31,451 nt of DNA from Syntrophaceae bacterium UBA1411 (GCA_002304995.1 DBPV01000007.1:1-31451); one strand, 5' to 3'; counted from the first letter of the stretch, positions 8,403-16,795 are shown. Program-made: numbers and translations. Notes: generated from the letters alone by a model not told the origin.

Positions 8403-8440
8403 AAAAATGCGGGGCGGCCCGTGTCATCCGGGCCGTCCCG
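8403..8440 (-). terminator. Intrinsic terminator after the alpha/beta hydrolase gene
   Basis: On the minus strand a 12-bp stem with a single mismatch (arms 8440-8429 and 8421-8410, 7-base loop, almost all G-C) is followed by CA and five T residues (8407-8403). It lies just after the hydrolase stop codon at 8454 and separates it from the diguanylate cyclase gene. Confidence 0.75.
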
Positions 8441-8453
8441 AGGCAAATGATGC

Positions 8454-10226
8454 TTACTTGCAGGCAAAGTGCGTAGCCTGGCCTGCAACCACAAGCCAGG
8501 TGACCAGCATGGCGTTCAAAAACGCGCCGGCATAAATATGCCCCGTCTTCCGGAAGAAGTACGTCGAAACCAGGGCCGCAATGACGAAGATCGGAAAGAA
8601 CTGAAACAGCACGATGCCGAACAAAGCCGCGGGCGGCAGACCCAGCGGTCCCCCGGCCAGGAGCGGCGCGTACTGAATCGCTTCACAGATGATGTAGGCG
8701 GTAATCAAAAGGAAAATGTTGATGAGGGCTTCGGCCCAGAAGCCCAGCTTGCCCCGGCGCAACTGTCCGTGCAGGCACAAGCCGATGACCAGGAAATAAA
8801 TCACAAAGGGAATCAGGTAGCACAGGAAAATGCGGAAATGGGAAATGGTCATGGGCTTGATTGCGAAAATCCACAGCCGGTAGTCGGTCGTAAACGCCCA
8901 GGCGGAAAACGCCAGCGTCAGATACGCGGCGACGGCAATGACAGCCGCAAGCAGAAGCGATTTCCAGATTTTGCGGATGTCGAGCCCCCGGCCCGACCAC
9001 GTGAGGCCGTAGTTGACGCCCGAGGCGTGCTTCCGGTTGAAGAGTCCATGCCACAGCAAAAACAACACCAGCGACACGACGGCCACAAACAGCGCCCAGT
9101 ACATGATGGTCGTGGTGATGTTCTGCGGCCAGAAGGCGGTCGCGGCCTGATACGCTTTGCCGTGCGACGAAATGGCGACGAGCAGGAGCGGGATGGGAAT
9201 CAAAACGGTCAGCAGGGCTCCCACCCACCAGCCGGCGCCCCGCAGCGATTTTTGTTCGGGCGGCGTTTCGCCAAGCTCCCGGAAAAAGCCTGTCTCCAGC
9301 AGCAGGGCGCCCAGCGGAAACACCAGCAGAATCATCCCGATCAGGGCGATAAACGTGCCCAGTTCCTTCCAGTACCAGATCTGATCGGAGGGCGGCAGAT
9401 GCTTTCCGCCTTTGAGCGTCATCTGCATCCACTCCACCGCCGCGCCGATGCCCTCGGTCGAGAAGTGGACGCGGGGATGGATCATACTGGGGGAGTACAG
9501 CTTGCGGGCCGTTCCATTTTCGAGCGAACCGTAAAGTTTTCCCACTTCGATGTCTTCTTTCGTATCGAAGATCTTTTTCATCTTCTGCGTCTTGCCGACA
9601 TCCCGGGGAATCGGCGAACCCCACATCAGGCCGGAAAATTCGTCGTAGCGGCTGAAGATGATGGCCAGATTGCGCGGAAACGTCGGAGTCCCGTCCGCCA
9701 CGCCGTACGTCCCCGTCGATGAACTGGCCAGCACCATGGACGCATATCCGTCGGGATTGGCCGACGCCGCGGCCACCGAAGCCCAGCCGCCCATGGAATG
9801 GCCTTCGAGGCCGATGTTCTTCGAATCGACAATGTCGAGCGAGCGCAGATACCTGAGGGTATCGAGCCCGCCGAATCCCGCGGCGAACGCGGGCGGATCC
9901 GAAAATCCGTGGCCGGACTGATCGGGCGCTAAAACGACATAGCCGCGGCGGGCGAATTCAATGGCGAAGCCGTCCTGCGTCTCCCGGGAATTGATATATC
10001 CGTGCGTGGCGACAATGCCCGGCGCGGGAGCCTTGCTGCTGACGCCCGGCGGAATGTACAAAAGCGCGCTCGTGATACGGCCGTCGGAGCCGACAAAACG
10101 CACATCCTTGATCTTGATCGTCCCCCCTCCCGTCTGGACGCACCATGCGAGCAGTCCTCCGAAAAAAATCAACAAGAGAGCCACGATCAACCTTCGTTTG
10201 GCGCCGGATAAATGACGATCGTTCAT
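8454..10226 (-). CDS. Alpha/beta hydrolase with a polytopic C-terminal membrane domain
   Basis: The product has 590 residues. One N-terminal helix (residues about 12-30) anchors an alpha/beta-hydrolase domain (about 35-290). Its signatures are the oxyanion-type ATHGYINSRE, the APDQSGHGFSDPP loop, and the nucleophile elbow GHSMGG with Ser144. The catalytic Asp and His cannot be assigned with certainty; a His in HPRVHFS is a candidate. After residue 295 come about eight hydrophobic helices to the C-terminus. The hydrolase part resembles peptidase S9/dienelactone-hydrolase-like esterases and would face the periplasm if the N-terminal helix behaves as an ordinary signal anchor. The membrane part is unknown to me. 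ATG 10226 has AAGGAGG upstream. The preceding gene ends 166 bases upstream on the same strand, so co-transcription is possible. The substrate is unknown. Confidence 0.85.
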   Translation of the reverse strand: MNDRHLSGAKRRLIVALLLIFFGGLLAWCVQTGGGTIKIKDVRFVGSDGRITSALLYIPPGVSSKAPAPGIVATHGYINSRETQDGFAIEFARRGYVVLAPDQSGHGFSDPPAFAAGFGGLDTLRYLRSLDIVDSKNIGLEGHSMGGWASVAAASANPDGYASMVLASSSTGTYGVADGTPTFPRNLAIIFSRYDEFSGLMWGSPIPRDVGKTQKMKKIFDTKEDIEVGKLYGSLENGTARKLYSPSMIHPRVHFSTEGIGAAVEWMQMTLKGGKHLPPSDQIWYWKELGTFIALIGMILLVFPLGALLLETGFFRELGETPPEQKSLRGAGWWVGALLTVLIPIPLLLVAISSHGKAYQAATAFWPQNITTTIMYWALFVAVVSLVLFLLWHGLFNRKHASGVNYGLTWSGRGLDIRKIWKSLLLAAVIAVAAYLTLAFSAWAFTTDYRLWIFAIKPMTISHFRIFLCYLIPFVIYFLVIGLCLHGQLRRGKLGFWAEALINIFLLITAYIICEAIQYAPLLAGGPLGLPPAALFGIVLFQFFPIFVIAALVSTYFFRKTGHIYAGAFLNAMLVTWLVVAGQATHFACK

Positions 10227-10392
10227 TTTTCCTCCTTCTGTCGCTGGTCTTTTGTTGCCGGGGTTGAAAACATTTCACGACACCATAAAGACAATCTTTC
10301 GCCGATGGACGAATCACGCTCGGCAATTTCGTTTCCTTCCTTGCCCGATCGCCGGAAAAAACTTTCTTATTTTCCCGCAAGCAAGCGGCCGC

Positions 10393-11136
10393 TCAGGCCG
10401 GCATGTCCGCAATCGCCTTTCGGGCCAGGCGCGTCTCCAGATAAGAAAAAATCGGTTTGAAAGGGAAAATCCGCCTTCGCGTCATCATGAAGGCGCCTTT
10501 CCAGGTCGGTTCATAGCGCGTCCGGTTCTCATTGAGCACATAGTAGCCGTATTTTGCCTGCAGCGCCGCCTCCCGGTCCAGCGCCCGGGCGACCATCTGG
10601 GTATCGCTTCCCGCAAAAACGCTCTTGCCGCGGAATTTCGTTGCCACCGGGCCGGCCACCCACCGGTGAATTTCGTAAAGTTTTCCTATGGAACGGACCT
10701 GCGGATAGCAGTAAGAAATTTTCTCCGGATTTTCACACGCTCCCGCCAGCGGCGCGTTGCTGACGTCGATAATCCGTCCGTCGGGAAAAACGGTGGAAAA
10801 CTCGTGGTACCTGAGGACGCATCCGGCGTCGTGCAGGATGACGGCCGCCGTTCCGGTCGTTGCCAGCGCGTCGTGCCGGAACAGTCCGAAGTAAGACGTC
10901 AGCCTGGGCGTGTAGCCGTGCAGAACCATGTAACCGGCGAACTGAAAACCCAGAGCTGCGAATTCCGCTCCGGCCTGATCGATAAATGCTTTGACGTCAC
11001 CGTCGAGCGCCTCCGGAGAGACGCGCTCAACGGTGGCCTGGGCCGCAATCCAGTGAGACACTTTAACCAGAAAGGGATCAAGAATAATGGGGGATACCAT
11101 CAGCATAAAAAGCACCATCAATAAAAAGTCCATCAT
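10393..11136 (-). CDS. Conserved-looking membrane-anchored protein of unknown function
   Basis: The product has 247 residues. The first about 20 residues are strongly hydrophobic and methionine-rich (MMDFLLMVLFMLMV), giving a single membrane anchor. The rest is a soluble mixed alpha/beta domain with no motif I recognise. Residues such as LHDAGCVLRYHEFSTVF, DGRIIDVSN and KLYEIHRW look like a folded, constrained domain rather than a chance frame. AAGGAGG lies just before two adjacent ATG codons (11136 and 11133), so either may be used. It sits upstream of the alpha/beta hydrolase gene in the same direction, with a 166-base gap. A shared role at the membrane is possible but unproven. No function is assigned. 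Confidence 0.75.
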   Translation of the reverse strand: MMDFLLMVLFMLMVSPIILDPFLVKVSHWIAAQATVERVSPEALDGDVKAFIDQAGAEFAALGFQFAGYMVLHGYTPRLTSYFGLFRHDALATTGTAAVILHDAGCVLRYHEFSTVFPDGRIIDVSNAPLAGACENPEKISYCYPQVRSIGKLYEIHRWVAGPVATKFRGKSVFAGSDTQMVARALDREAALQAKYGYYVLNENRTRYEPTWKGAFMMTRRRIFPFKPIFSYLETRLARKAIADMPA

Positions 11137-11231
11137 GTGACCTCCTTATTGAAAATACGGTTAGGGTTCGTCGTGATCCCTGCTTTTTGACCTCAGAGAC
11201 TCCTCCTTTCCTCACTGCTTCTCTTCCAGGC

Positions 11232-11261
11232 ATTATCCGGCGCCGCCGGCCGGCAAAACAA
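11232..11261 (-). promoter_or_regulatory. Possible promoter for the unknown membrane-anchored gene
   Basis: On the minus strand TTGTTT (11261-11256) precedes GATAAT (11237-11232, 5/6 matches) by 18 bases. The -35 box is poor (3/6) and the spacer is entirely G-C rich. The start would be near 11225, about 90 bases before ATG 11136. Confidence 0.35.
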
Positions 11262-11447
11262 CCGCATGCCGTCGGCGCAAATGCCCTTCCAATCACTTTT
11301 TGATTTTGGTTTTAACGGGGTGAACCTGCAAGATGTCATGAAAATCACCCGCCGCTTCCTTTCGAGGATAATTACACTGACAACTTTTTAAAGAGGCTTG
11401 TATTGAAATCTGGCCTTCCCCTAACAACTTCCGGACAAGAATGCAAG

Positions 11448-11465
11448 AAAAAAACCGGCCGCCGG
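11448..11465 (-). terminator. Weak terminator-like hairpin with T-run
   Basis: On the minus strand a 4-bp CCGG/CCGG stem with a 3-base loop (11465-11455) is followed directly by seven T residues (11454-11448). No gene ends into it from upstream. It may only block stray transcription towards the gene ending at 10393. Confidence 0.25.
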
Positions 11466-11649
11466 AAAGGGGGTTTCGGGCAGCGCCGCAGCGGCCGATC
11501 CGGCCGGATGAGGAATCCATATCTTCAATAAATTCCAGCTGTCCGAAAGCGCCGCCGCGCCTTTTCTTTTCGTCAAAAGAATGTTATGGCGCTTTTTCAG
11601 GAAACAAACGGCTGCCGCACGGGCCGCGGCCGGTCCGAAAGCAAAAGAG

Positions 11650-12411
11650 ATGAAAATGAAAAACCTGTCCGGTCTGCCGGCCGGAACCATCGACACGCTG
11701 CTCTTCGACCTGGACGGCACACTCATCGATCTCAGTCCCAAAGCGACGCGCCTGTTTTATCTGCGGGCGTTTTCGCGGTTTCGCCCCCTTTTCAATCCCC
11801 TGTCCTTTTTTCTTTCCTTCAAGACATCCATGAAAGCTTTGCTGGCCAACCGCAGCGACCGGTTCAACCACGACGTTTTTCTGGAACACATGGCCAGGTG
11901 CGGCCGCACCACACCGGACGCCGTCGACAGGCTGGTTTCCGAAATGATTGAAAAGGATTTCCGGTCGCTTAAGCCGTATTTCACGCCGGTCGCCCGGGCG
12001 CGCGACACCGTTTGCCTGGCCAAAGCGCTCGGCTATCGCCTGGCGATCGTCACCAATCCCGTCTTTCCGGCCCGAACCGTTTTGTACCGCCTGGATTGGG
12101 CCGGACTCGACGCCGCGGATTTTTTCTGGATCACGCATTCCCAAAACATGAACCGGACAAAGCCCGGCGTCGCCTTCTATACGGAGCTTCTGGCGCGTCT
12201 GGCGCTCGATCCCGCGCGCTGTCTCATGATCGGCAACAGTCCGGAAGAGGATCTGCCCGCCCGCGACGCGGGCATCCGGACCTTTCTCGTGCAAACGCCG
12301 CTTTCCGCCAGGGCCATCCGCAAAAGCCTTGCCGACAAACGCCTGGACGCCTGCGGCGGATATGACGACCTGATGGAATGGATGAGAAAAGAAAAAGAGC
12401 CGCCGTCGTGA
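11650..12411 (+). CDS. HAD-superfamily hydrolase (phosphatase)
   Basis: With start ATG 11650 this is a 253-residue HAD phosphatase. The motifs are: I, FDLDGTLID (nucleophile Asp and acid/base Asp); II, IVTNP; III, the lysine in RTKPG; and IV, GNSPEEDLPARDAG. A helical C1 cap lies between motifs I and II. It most resembles nucleotidase/phosphoglycolate-phosphatase-like members that act on small phosphate esters. Start choice is open: AAAGAG is very close to ATG 11650, and the frame continues up to ATG 11581, but the added 23 residues are basic, alanine-rich and not HAD-like. The kinase-aldolase operon begins 112 bases downstream with its own promoter, so a role in the same pathway is possible but not shown. 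Confidence 0.88.
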   Translation: MKMKNLSGLPAGTIDTLLFDLDGTLIDLSPKATRLFYLRAFSRFRPLFNPLSFFLSFKTSMKALLANRSDRFNHDVFLEHMARCGRTTPDAVDRLVSEMIEKDFRSLKPYFTPVARARDTVCLAKALGYRLAIVTNPVFPARTVLYRLDWAGLDAADFFWITHSQNMNRTKPGVAFYTELLARLALDPARCLMIGNSPEEDLPARDAGIRTFLVQTPLSARAIRKSLADKRLDACGGYDDLMEWMRKEKEPPS

Positions 12412-12472
12412 CGCGGTTTCGCCGTCCGGCGCCTGCGCTCAGTCATGCCTGGCGCCTCGCGCGCCAAAGGCC

Positions 12473-12501
12473 TTGACACGAAAAACGCAAACTTCTATTG
12501 T
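12473..12501 (+). promoter_or_regulatory. Sigma-70-type promoter for the kinase-dehydrogenase/aldolase operon
   Basis: A perfect TTGACA (12473-12478), a 17-base spacer and TATTGT (12496-12501, 4/6) predict a start near 12508, about 16 bases before ATG 12524. This fixes the translational start at 12524, because upstream in-frame codons would fall inside the promoter. Confidence 0.65.
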
Positions 12502-12523
12502 GCACCTGAACAAAGGAGCTTCC

Positions 12524-15190
12524 ATGAAACCGACTTATCTGATGGCCATCGATGTAGGGGGCGGCTCCGGCCGTTGCCTGGTGCTGAATTCCGAAACGGG
12601 CGCCGTCGTATCGGCAAAACGCGCCTGGACCCATCCCGTTGCGCCGGGCACGAGCGGCCTGGGCTGCAACATGGACACAGCCGGCATGCTCAAAAAGCTT
12701 GGTGAGGCCTCGCGCGAAGTCCTGGCCCGGGCGCAAATAACGCCCGGACAAATCGCCGGCATCGCGGCAAGCGGCATGCGCAACACCAGCGTGATCCTCG
12801 ACCGGGAAAACAACGTCCTTCTGGCGACGCCCAACCGCGACGCCCGGGCGCTGGGCGAGGGTTTGATTCTGGGCGCCGAGCGGGGAGGAGAAATTCACGC
12901 TCTGACCGGCCACTGGCCGACTCCCCTGTTTCTCGGCACGCGCCTGGTCTGGCTCAAAAACAACGCGCCCGACCTCTTCGGCCGGGCGGCTTTTGCCCTG
13001 TCGGTCACGGACTGGGTCGCCTTCATCCTGTCGGGGAAAATGGCCGCGGAGCGCTCTCAGGCCGGCGAATCCCTCCTGTATGACCTGAAGCAGCGCCGCT
13101 GGGCCGGCGATCTGATCGATTCGCTGGGCTTTTCCCGGTCGCTTTTTCCCGAACCGGTTGATTCCGGTTCTCCTCTGGGAGTTCTGACCCGGGAGGCGGC
13201 CGACCTCTTCGGCCTGGTTCCCGGCCTTCCCGTGGCGGCAGGCGGAGCGGACACGCAGTGCGGTCTTCTGGGCGCGGGCGCCGTGCGGGACGGAGACCTG
13301 GCCGTCATCGCGGGGACAACCATGCCGCTCCAGCTGGTGACGGACGAACTGATTCTCGATCCGTCGGGCAAACTCTGGAGCGGCGAGCACGTGGTGCCGG
13401 GGCGTTTCGTCCTGGAGAGCAACGGCATGGTGACGGGCGATGTGCTCGACTGGTTTGCCCGTCTCCTCTATCCCCAGTCCCCCGATCCGGCGCTTTGCCT
13501 TTTTGCCGAAGCCGGACTGTCCCTGCCCGGAGCGGCCGGCGTCTATTCCACGTTCGGCGTTGCGCTCTTCGACGGACGCGTCGTGGGTTTGCCGGTCGGA
13601 AACCTGAGTCTGTCGCACATGGTCACGGGCGATCCTTCCCGCAGCCGCCGGCATCTTGCCCGGGCGCTCGTGGAGGGCATCGCTTATTCCGTCCGCGCCA
13701 ATCTTGAACAGCTCACCGCGGTTTCCGGCAAAAAGACGGACGCGGTGCGCCTGGCCGGCGGCATGTCCGCGAGTTCGCTTTTCAACGCCGTGGTCGCCGA
13801 CGTGACGGGAAGCGCCGTTTGGGTCCCGCCCACCGCCGAAGTGACCTCCGTCGGCGCGGCGCTCCTGGCGGGCGTCGGAGCGGGGCTCTTTGCCGACGCC
13901 GTTTCCGGAGCGGAAAAAATCGCCGCGGGTATGAAGGAACACCGACCCGGTCAAACGGCGGCAAAATACGCAAACCTGTATGCCGGCTGGCGGCAGGCTT
14001 TCGACAAGCGCGCCGCGGCCGACGCGGAAATCGGCAATCTGCTCACGGCATCGCTTTTCGAACCGTCTCCCTCAGCTGCGCGGGCGGCGGATCCCTGCTT
14101 CGCGCCGCATATCTTCGTCACGGCCTCGCTGGATTCGGCCGCCATAAGCGAGCTGGAAGCGATCGGCTCTGTGGTTTACGCCGGCTGGCGGGAAAAAATG
14201 AAGCTCTACGACGGAGGCGCCGATCTTGCGGCGGCGCTTTCCGGCGCGCAGATTTTCATCACGGAAATGGACGTGGTCGATTTTCCGGCCATCCGCGACG
14301 CGCGGGACCTGCGGGCGATCGTCACCTGCCGCGGCAACGCCGTCAACGTGGACCTGGCCGCCGCCACCGCCTACGGCATTCCCGTCATCAACACGCCCGG
14401 AAGAAACGCGGACGCGGTGGCGGACCTGACCGTGGCCTTCATGATCATGCTGGCCCGCAAAATGCCGGCGTCGTCCGACTTCCTCAAGCGCGAGGGCATT
14501 GCGGCGGGCGACATGGCCAAAATGGGTGAAGCCTATCTGAAATACCAGGGAAGCGAACTGTGGAGAAAAACCGTCGGCCTCATCGGACTGGGCAAGGTCG
14601 GCGCCGCGGTCGCCGCCCGTCTGGCCGGCTTCGGCTCCAATGTCGTCTTCTGTGATCCGCAAATGACGGCCGCAGACGGAGCGCTCACCGGCGGACGGAA
14701 AGTTTCCTTTGCAGAGCTTCTGGCCGAAAGCGATTTCGTAAGCGTCCACGCCCCCGCGGTGGAGGCAACGCGCGGCCTCATGAACCGCGAAGCCTTCGCG
14801 CGCATGAAGACCGGCGCCTTTTTCATCAACACGGCCAGGGCCTCGCTCGCGGACGAAGCGGCCCTCCTGGAGGCGCTTGACACAGGCAAAATCGCCGGCG
14901 CCGCCCTGGATGTCTTTTCCACCGAACCGCCGGCCGGCGACGATCCGCTCGTCGCGCATCCCCGCGTTCTGGCCACGCCGCACCTGGGCGGCAACACCGC
15001 GGAAATCGCGGCGCACCAGGGAGCCGTCGCCGCCGATCAGATCCGCAAGCTCTTCGCGGGAGAAAAGCCGGACTATATTCTGAATCCGGAAGTCCTGGAC
15101 ACTTTCACCTGGTCCGGCCCGCGTCCCGAACCGGATGTCAAAAAACAAGAGGAACTGGCCCAGAACAAGCGGCCGTCCATCACGTCGTGA
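12524..15190 (+). CDS. Fusion: LsrK-like FGGY sugar kinase + D-2-hydroxyacid dehydrogenase
   Basis: The product has 888 residues and two complete enzymes in one frame. Residues 1-about 500 are an FGGY carbohydrate kinase: the phosphate-binding AIDVGGGSGR replaces the usual DxGT, catalytic Asp is at about 242 in GGADTQCG, and LAGGMSAS is the adenosine-binding loop. It most resembles the autoinducer-2 kinase (LsrK) subfamily. Residues about 527-865 are a D-isomer-specific 2-hydroxyacid dehydrogenase with the NAD motif GLGKVGAAV (about 687) and the catalytic triad: Arg in NTARA (about 771), Glu in STEPP, and His in PHLGG (about 820). All key residues are present, so both halves should be active. 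AAAGGAG precedes ATG 12524. The class II aldolase gene follows after 58 bases. The likely chemistry is phosphorylation plus NAD-linked oxidation or reduction of a sugar or sugar acid; the substrate is unknown. No internal stop or frameshift is seen. Confidence 0.92.
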   Translation: MKPTYLMAIDVGGGSGRCLVLNSETGAVVSAKRAWTHPVAPGTSGLGCNMDTAGMLKKLGEASREVLARAQITPGQIAGIAASGMRNTSVILDRENNVLLATPNRDARALGEGLILGAERGGEIHALTGHWPTPLFLGTRLVWLKNNAPDLFGRAAFALSVTDWVAFILSGKMAAERSQAGESLLYDLKQRRWAGDLIDSLGFSRSLFPEPVDSGSPLGVLTREAADLFGLVPGLPVAAGGADTQCGLLGAGAVRDGDLAVIAGTTMPLQLVTDELILDPSGKLWSGEHVVPGRFVLESNGMVTGDVLDWFARLLYPQSPDPALCLFAEAGLSLPGAAGVYSTFGVALFDGRVVGLPVGNLSLSHMVTGDPSRSRRHLARALVEGIAYSVRANLEQLTAVSGKKTDAVRLAGGMSASSLFNAVVADVTGSAVWVPPTAEVTSVGAALLAGVGAGLFADAVSGAEKIAAGMKEHRPGQTAAKYANLYAGWRQAFDKRAAADAEIGNLLTASLFEPSPSAARAADPCFAPHIFVTASLDSAAISELEAIGSVVYAGWREKMKLYDGGADLAAALSGAQIFITEMDVVDFPAIRDARDLRAIVTCRGNAVNVDLAAATAYGIPVINTPGRNADAVADLTVAFMIMLARKMPASSDFLKREGIAAGDMAKMGEAYLKYQGSELWRKTVGLIGLGKVGAAVAARLAGFGSNVVFCDPQMTAADGALTGGRKVSFAELLAESDFVSVHAPAVEATRGLMNREAFARMKTGAFFINTARASLADEAALLEALDTGKIAGAALDVFSTEPPAGDDPLVAHPRVLATPHLGGNTAEIAAHQGAVAADQIRKLFAGEKPDYILNPEVLDTFTWSGPRPEPDVKKQEELAQNKRPSITS

Positions 15191-15248
15191 AACCGCGGCG
15201 GGCGGAAAAGACCTTCCCCGCCGATGAGGAAAGAGAGGATAAAGCGCC

Positions 15249-15944
15249 ATGCGTCCCTACGAACGCTATCAGCAAGAAGTGCTGGAGACGAGTCTCTGGC
15301 TTTCGGAACACGGTTATTTCGGCTCGCTTCGGGGCACAGGCGGCAACGTCTCGGTGAGAATTCCGCAGGAGGGGCTGCTGGCCATCACGCCGTCGTCGGT
15401 CAAATATGCCGAGCTTGCGCCGGCGGACATCTGCATCGTCGATTTTTCCGGCGCGATGGTGGAAGGAACCAAGCCGCCCTCCGTTGAAGCCGGACTGCAC
15501 GCGGCGGTCTACCGCGAACGCCCCGACGCAAACGCCGTCATTCACACGCACCAGCTTTACGGCAGCGTTTTTGCCGTCCTCAACGAACCTATCCCCGCGC
15601 TGTTCGACGAGGTCGCCCTGGCACTGGGCGAAAAAGTGGAGGTTGCTCCCTACGCGCTTTCGGGAAGTCCGGAGCTCGCCGCCAATGTGGCGGGCAAGCT
15701 CGGCAACAACGCCAACGCCTACATCATCCAGAACCACGGCGTCATCGTTCTGGGCAAGACCATGGACAAGGCGCTTCTCGCCACGGAGCTCCTGGAAAAA
15801 ATCGCCCACATTTACTACCTTGCTCTGTCCACGGGCCGGCCCGTGACGACGCTTCCCGCCGCGATTCAGGACATGGTCCGGAGCCTGCGGGATTTCGAAG
15901 TGGCCGAAGCCCGGAAGGCCCGGACGAAAACGCCCGCCGCCTGA
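15249..15944 (+). CDS. Class II (zinc-dependent) aldolase, fuculose-phosphate aldolase-like
   Basis: This 231-residue protein of the class II aldolase/adducin family cleaves a phosphorylated ketose or sugar acid, typically releasing dihydroxyacetone phosphate plus an aldehyde. Features visible are the phosphate-binding GTGGNVSVR, the TPSS loop, Glu80 in PSVEAGLH as catalytic acid/base, and three zinc ligands: His99 and His101 (IHTHQ) and His163 (QNHG). Length is normal for fuculose/ribulose phosphate aldolases and epimerases, but no epimerase-specific signature was recognised. GAGAGGATAAA precedes ATG 15249. It is the second gene after the kinase-dehydrogenase fusion and would supply the carbon-carbon cleavage step of that pathway. 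Confidence 0.92.
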   Translation: MRPYERYQQEVLETSLWLSEHGYFGSLRGTGGNVSVRIPQEGLLAITPSSVKYAELAPADICIVDFSGAMVEGTKPPSVEAGLHAAVYRERPDANAVIHTHQLYGSVFAVLNEPIPALFDEVALALGEKVEVAPYALSGSPELAANVAGKLGNNANAYIIQNHGVIVLGKTMDKALLATELLEKIAHIYYLALSTGRPVTTLPAAIQDMVRSLRDFEVAEARKARTKTPAA

Positions 15945-16005
15945 CCGAAAGCCGGCAAACGCGATCCGTCATTTATTCAAGGACCGGATGCGCCCCAAAA
16001 AGGCG

Positions 16006-16034
16006 TTGACTTATCCGGTGGAAAAGAAAATACT
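16006..16034 (+). promoter_or_regulatory. Sigma-70-type promoter for the calcium-repeat lipoprotein gene
   Basis: TTGACT (16006-16011), a 17-base spacer and AATACT (16029-16034) predict a start near 16041, about 33 bases before ATG 16074. It suggests the lipoprotein is transcribed separately from the aldolase operon. Confidence 0.55.
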
Positions 16035-16073
16035 TCCGCTTCAGCACCACCATTCCAAAAGCAAGGATTTCCG

Positions 16074-16781
16074 ATGAAACGGTCCGCGACGCTTGCGCTT
16101 TGGGCAGTTGTCTTTCTTCTGGTCCTGGCCGGCTGCAATACCGGCGAAAATGCAAAAGACTCGGACGGCGACGGGCTTGCCGACGCGGCGGAGCGTTTTT
16201 TCACCGGCACGGATCCCGCCGATCCCGATTCGGACAACGACGGCGTGCCGGACGGCGCCGAGGGCACGCTCACCGTCGCGGTGGAAAACAGGATTGCACC
16301 CGCCGACGGCGGTCCCTGCGCGCCTTACGTGTCGAACGGCGAGACCATCAAAATTTTTCTTCCCGCCGGAGCGCCGGGCGGGAAGGGCGTTCCCTTCAAC
16401 ACCCGCAGCGCTTCCTTTCCCCTGCATCTCGGCACAGCCTGCGGCCTGGGCATTCAGGTGAACTTCTGGTACTGGACGCGCCACGCCGATCGTCCGGTCG
16501 GCGCCGGACCGCCGCAGAATCCGGACAACTCCGGGGCAAATTTTCTTCTCGAGGCAAACTGCACGTTTAAACAGATACCGCCCTGCTCGGGCGACGGGAA
16601 GGAAACCTACACGATCGCCCACGTGACGGCGGCCTGGCAGGGCAACGTCTGCGTCGTGACGGTCCGACCCAATCATTACACGGGGTGCGTGACGCCCGCC
16701 TGCTGCTCGCCTTTCGACGGCATGGGCCAGTGCGCAGACACGCTGCCGCGGCACTACGCCTGCCCCGACCCGCCCCTGTGA
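16074..16781 (+). CDS. Cysteine-rich lipoprotein with TSP3-like calcium-binding repeats
   Basis: The product has 235 residues. A type II signal peptide ends in the lipobox LAGC (Cys21), so the mature protein is lipid-anchored in the envelope. Residues about 27-62 hold two DxDGDG/DSDNDG-type acidic loops (DSDGDGLAD and DSDNDGVPD) typical of thrombospondin type 3 or EF-hand-like calcium sites. The remaining domain contains about ten cysteines, probably in disulfides, with a closing cluster (GCVTPACC ... QCAD ... YACPD). I do not recognise a family for this second part. AAGGATTTCC precedes ATG 16074. It could be a surface adhesion or binding protein; no function is assigned. Confidence 0.85.
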   Translation: MKRSATLALWAVVFLLVLAGCNTGENAKDSDGDGLADAAERFFTGTDPADPDSDNDGVPDGAEGTLTVAVENRIAPADGGPCAPYVSNGETIKIFLPAGAPGGKGVPFNTRSASFPLHLGTACGLGIQVNFWYWTRHADRPVGAGPPQNPDNSGANFLLEANCTFKQIPPCSGDGKETYTIAHVTAAWQGNVCVVTVRPNHYTGCVTPACCSPFDGMGQCADTLPRHYACPDPPL

Positions 16782-16795
16782 GCGCGTGCTGCGGC

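Larger units (their letters stand above)
11137..11649. other. 513-base intergenic region between divergent genes
   Basis: No credible gene was found; the open frames here lack ribosome sites and recognisable protein features. The region holds a probable minus-strand promoter (11232-11261) and a weak minus-strand terminator-like hairpin (11448-11465). On the plus strand there is only a poor promoter-like pair, CTGACA (11377-11382) and TATTGA (11401-11406). The part at 11340-11410 is more AT-rich than its surroundings and is the likeliest regulatory segment for the HAD gene. Confidence 0.6.

Noticed and set aside
8288..8494. An extended N-terminus for the diguanylate cyclase
   Set aside because: It would read through the strong minus-strand terminator at 8403-8440 and overlap the hydrolase stop; the added residues are not membrane-like.
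12443..15250. Long antisense frames (503 and 392 codons) opposite the kinase-dehydrogenase gene
   Set aside because: Low-complexity Arg/Gly/His-rich translations with no motifs; the plus strand has intact catalytic signatures.
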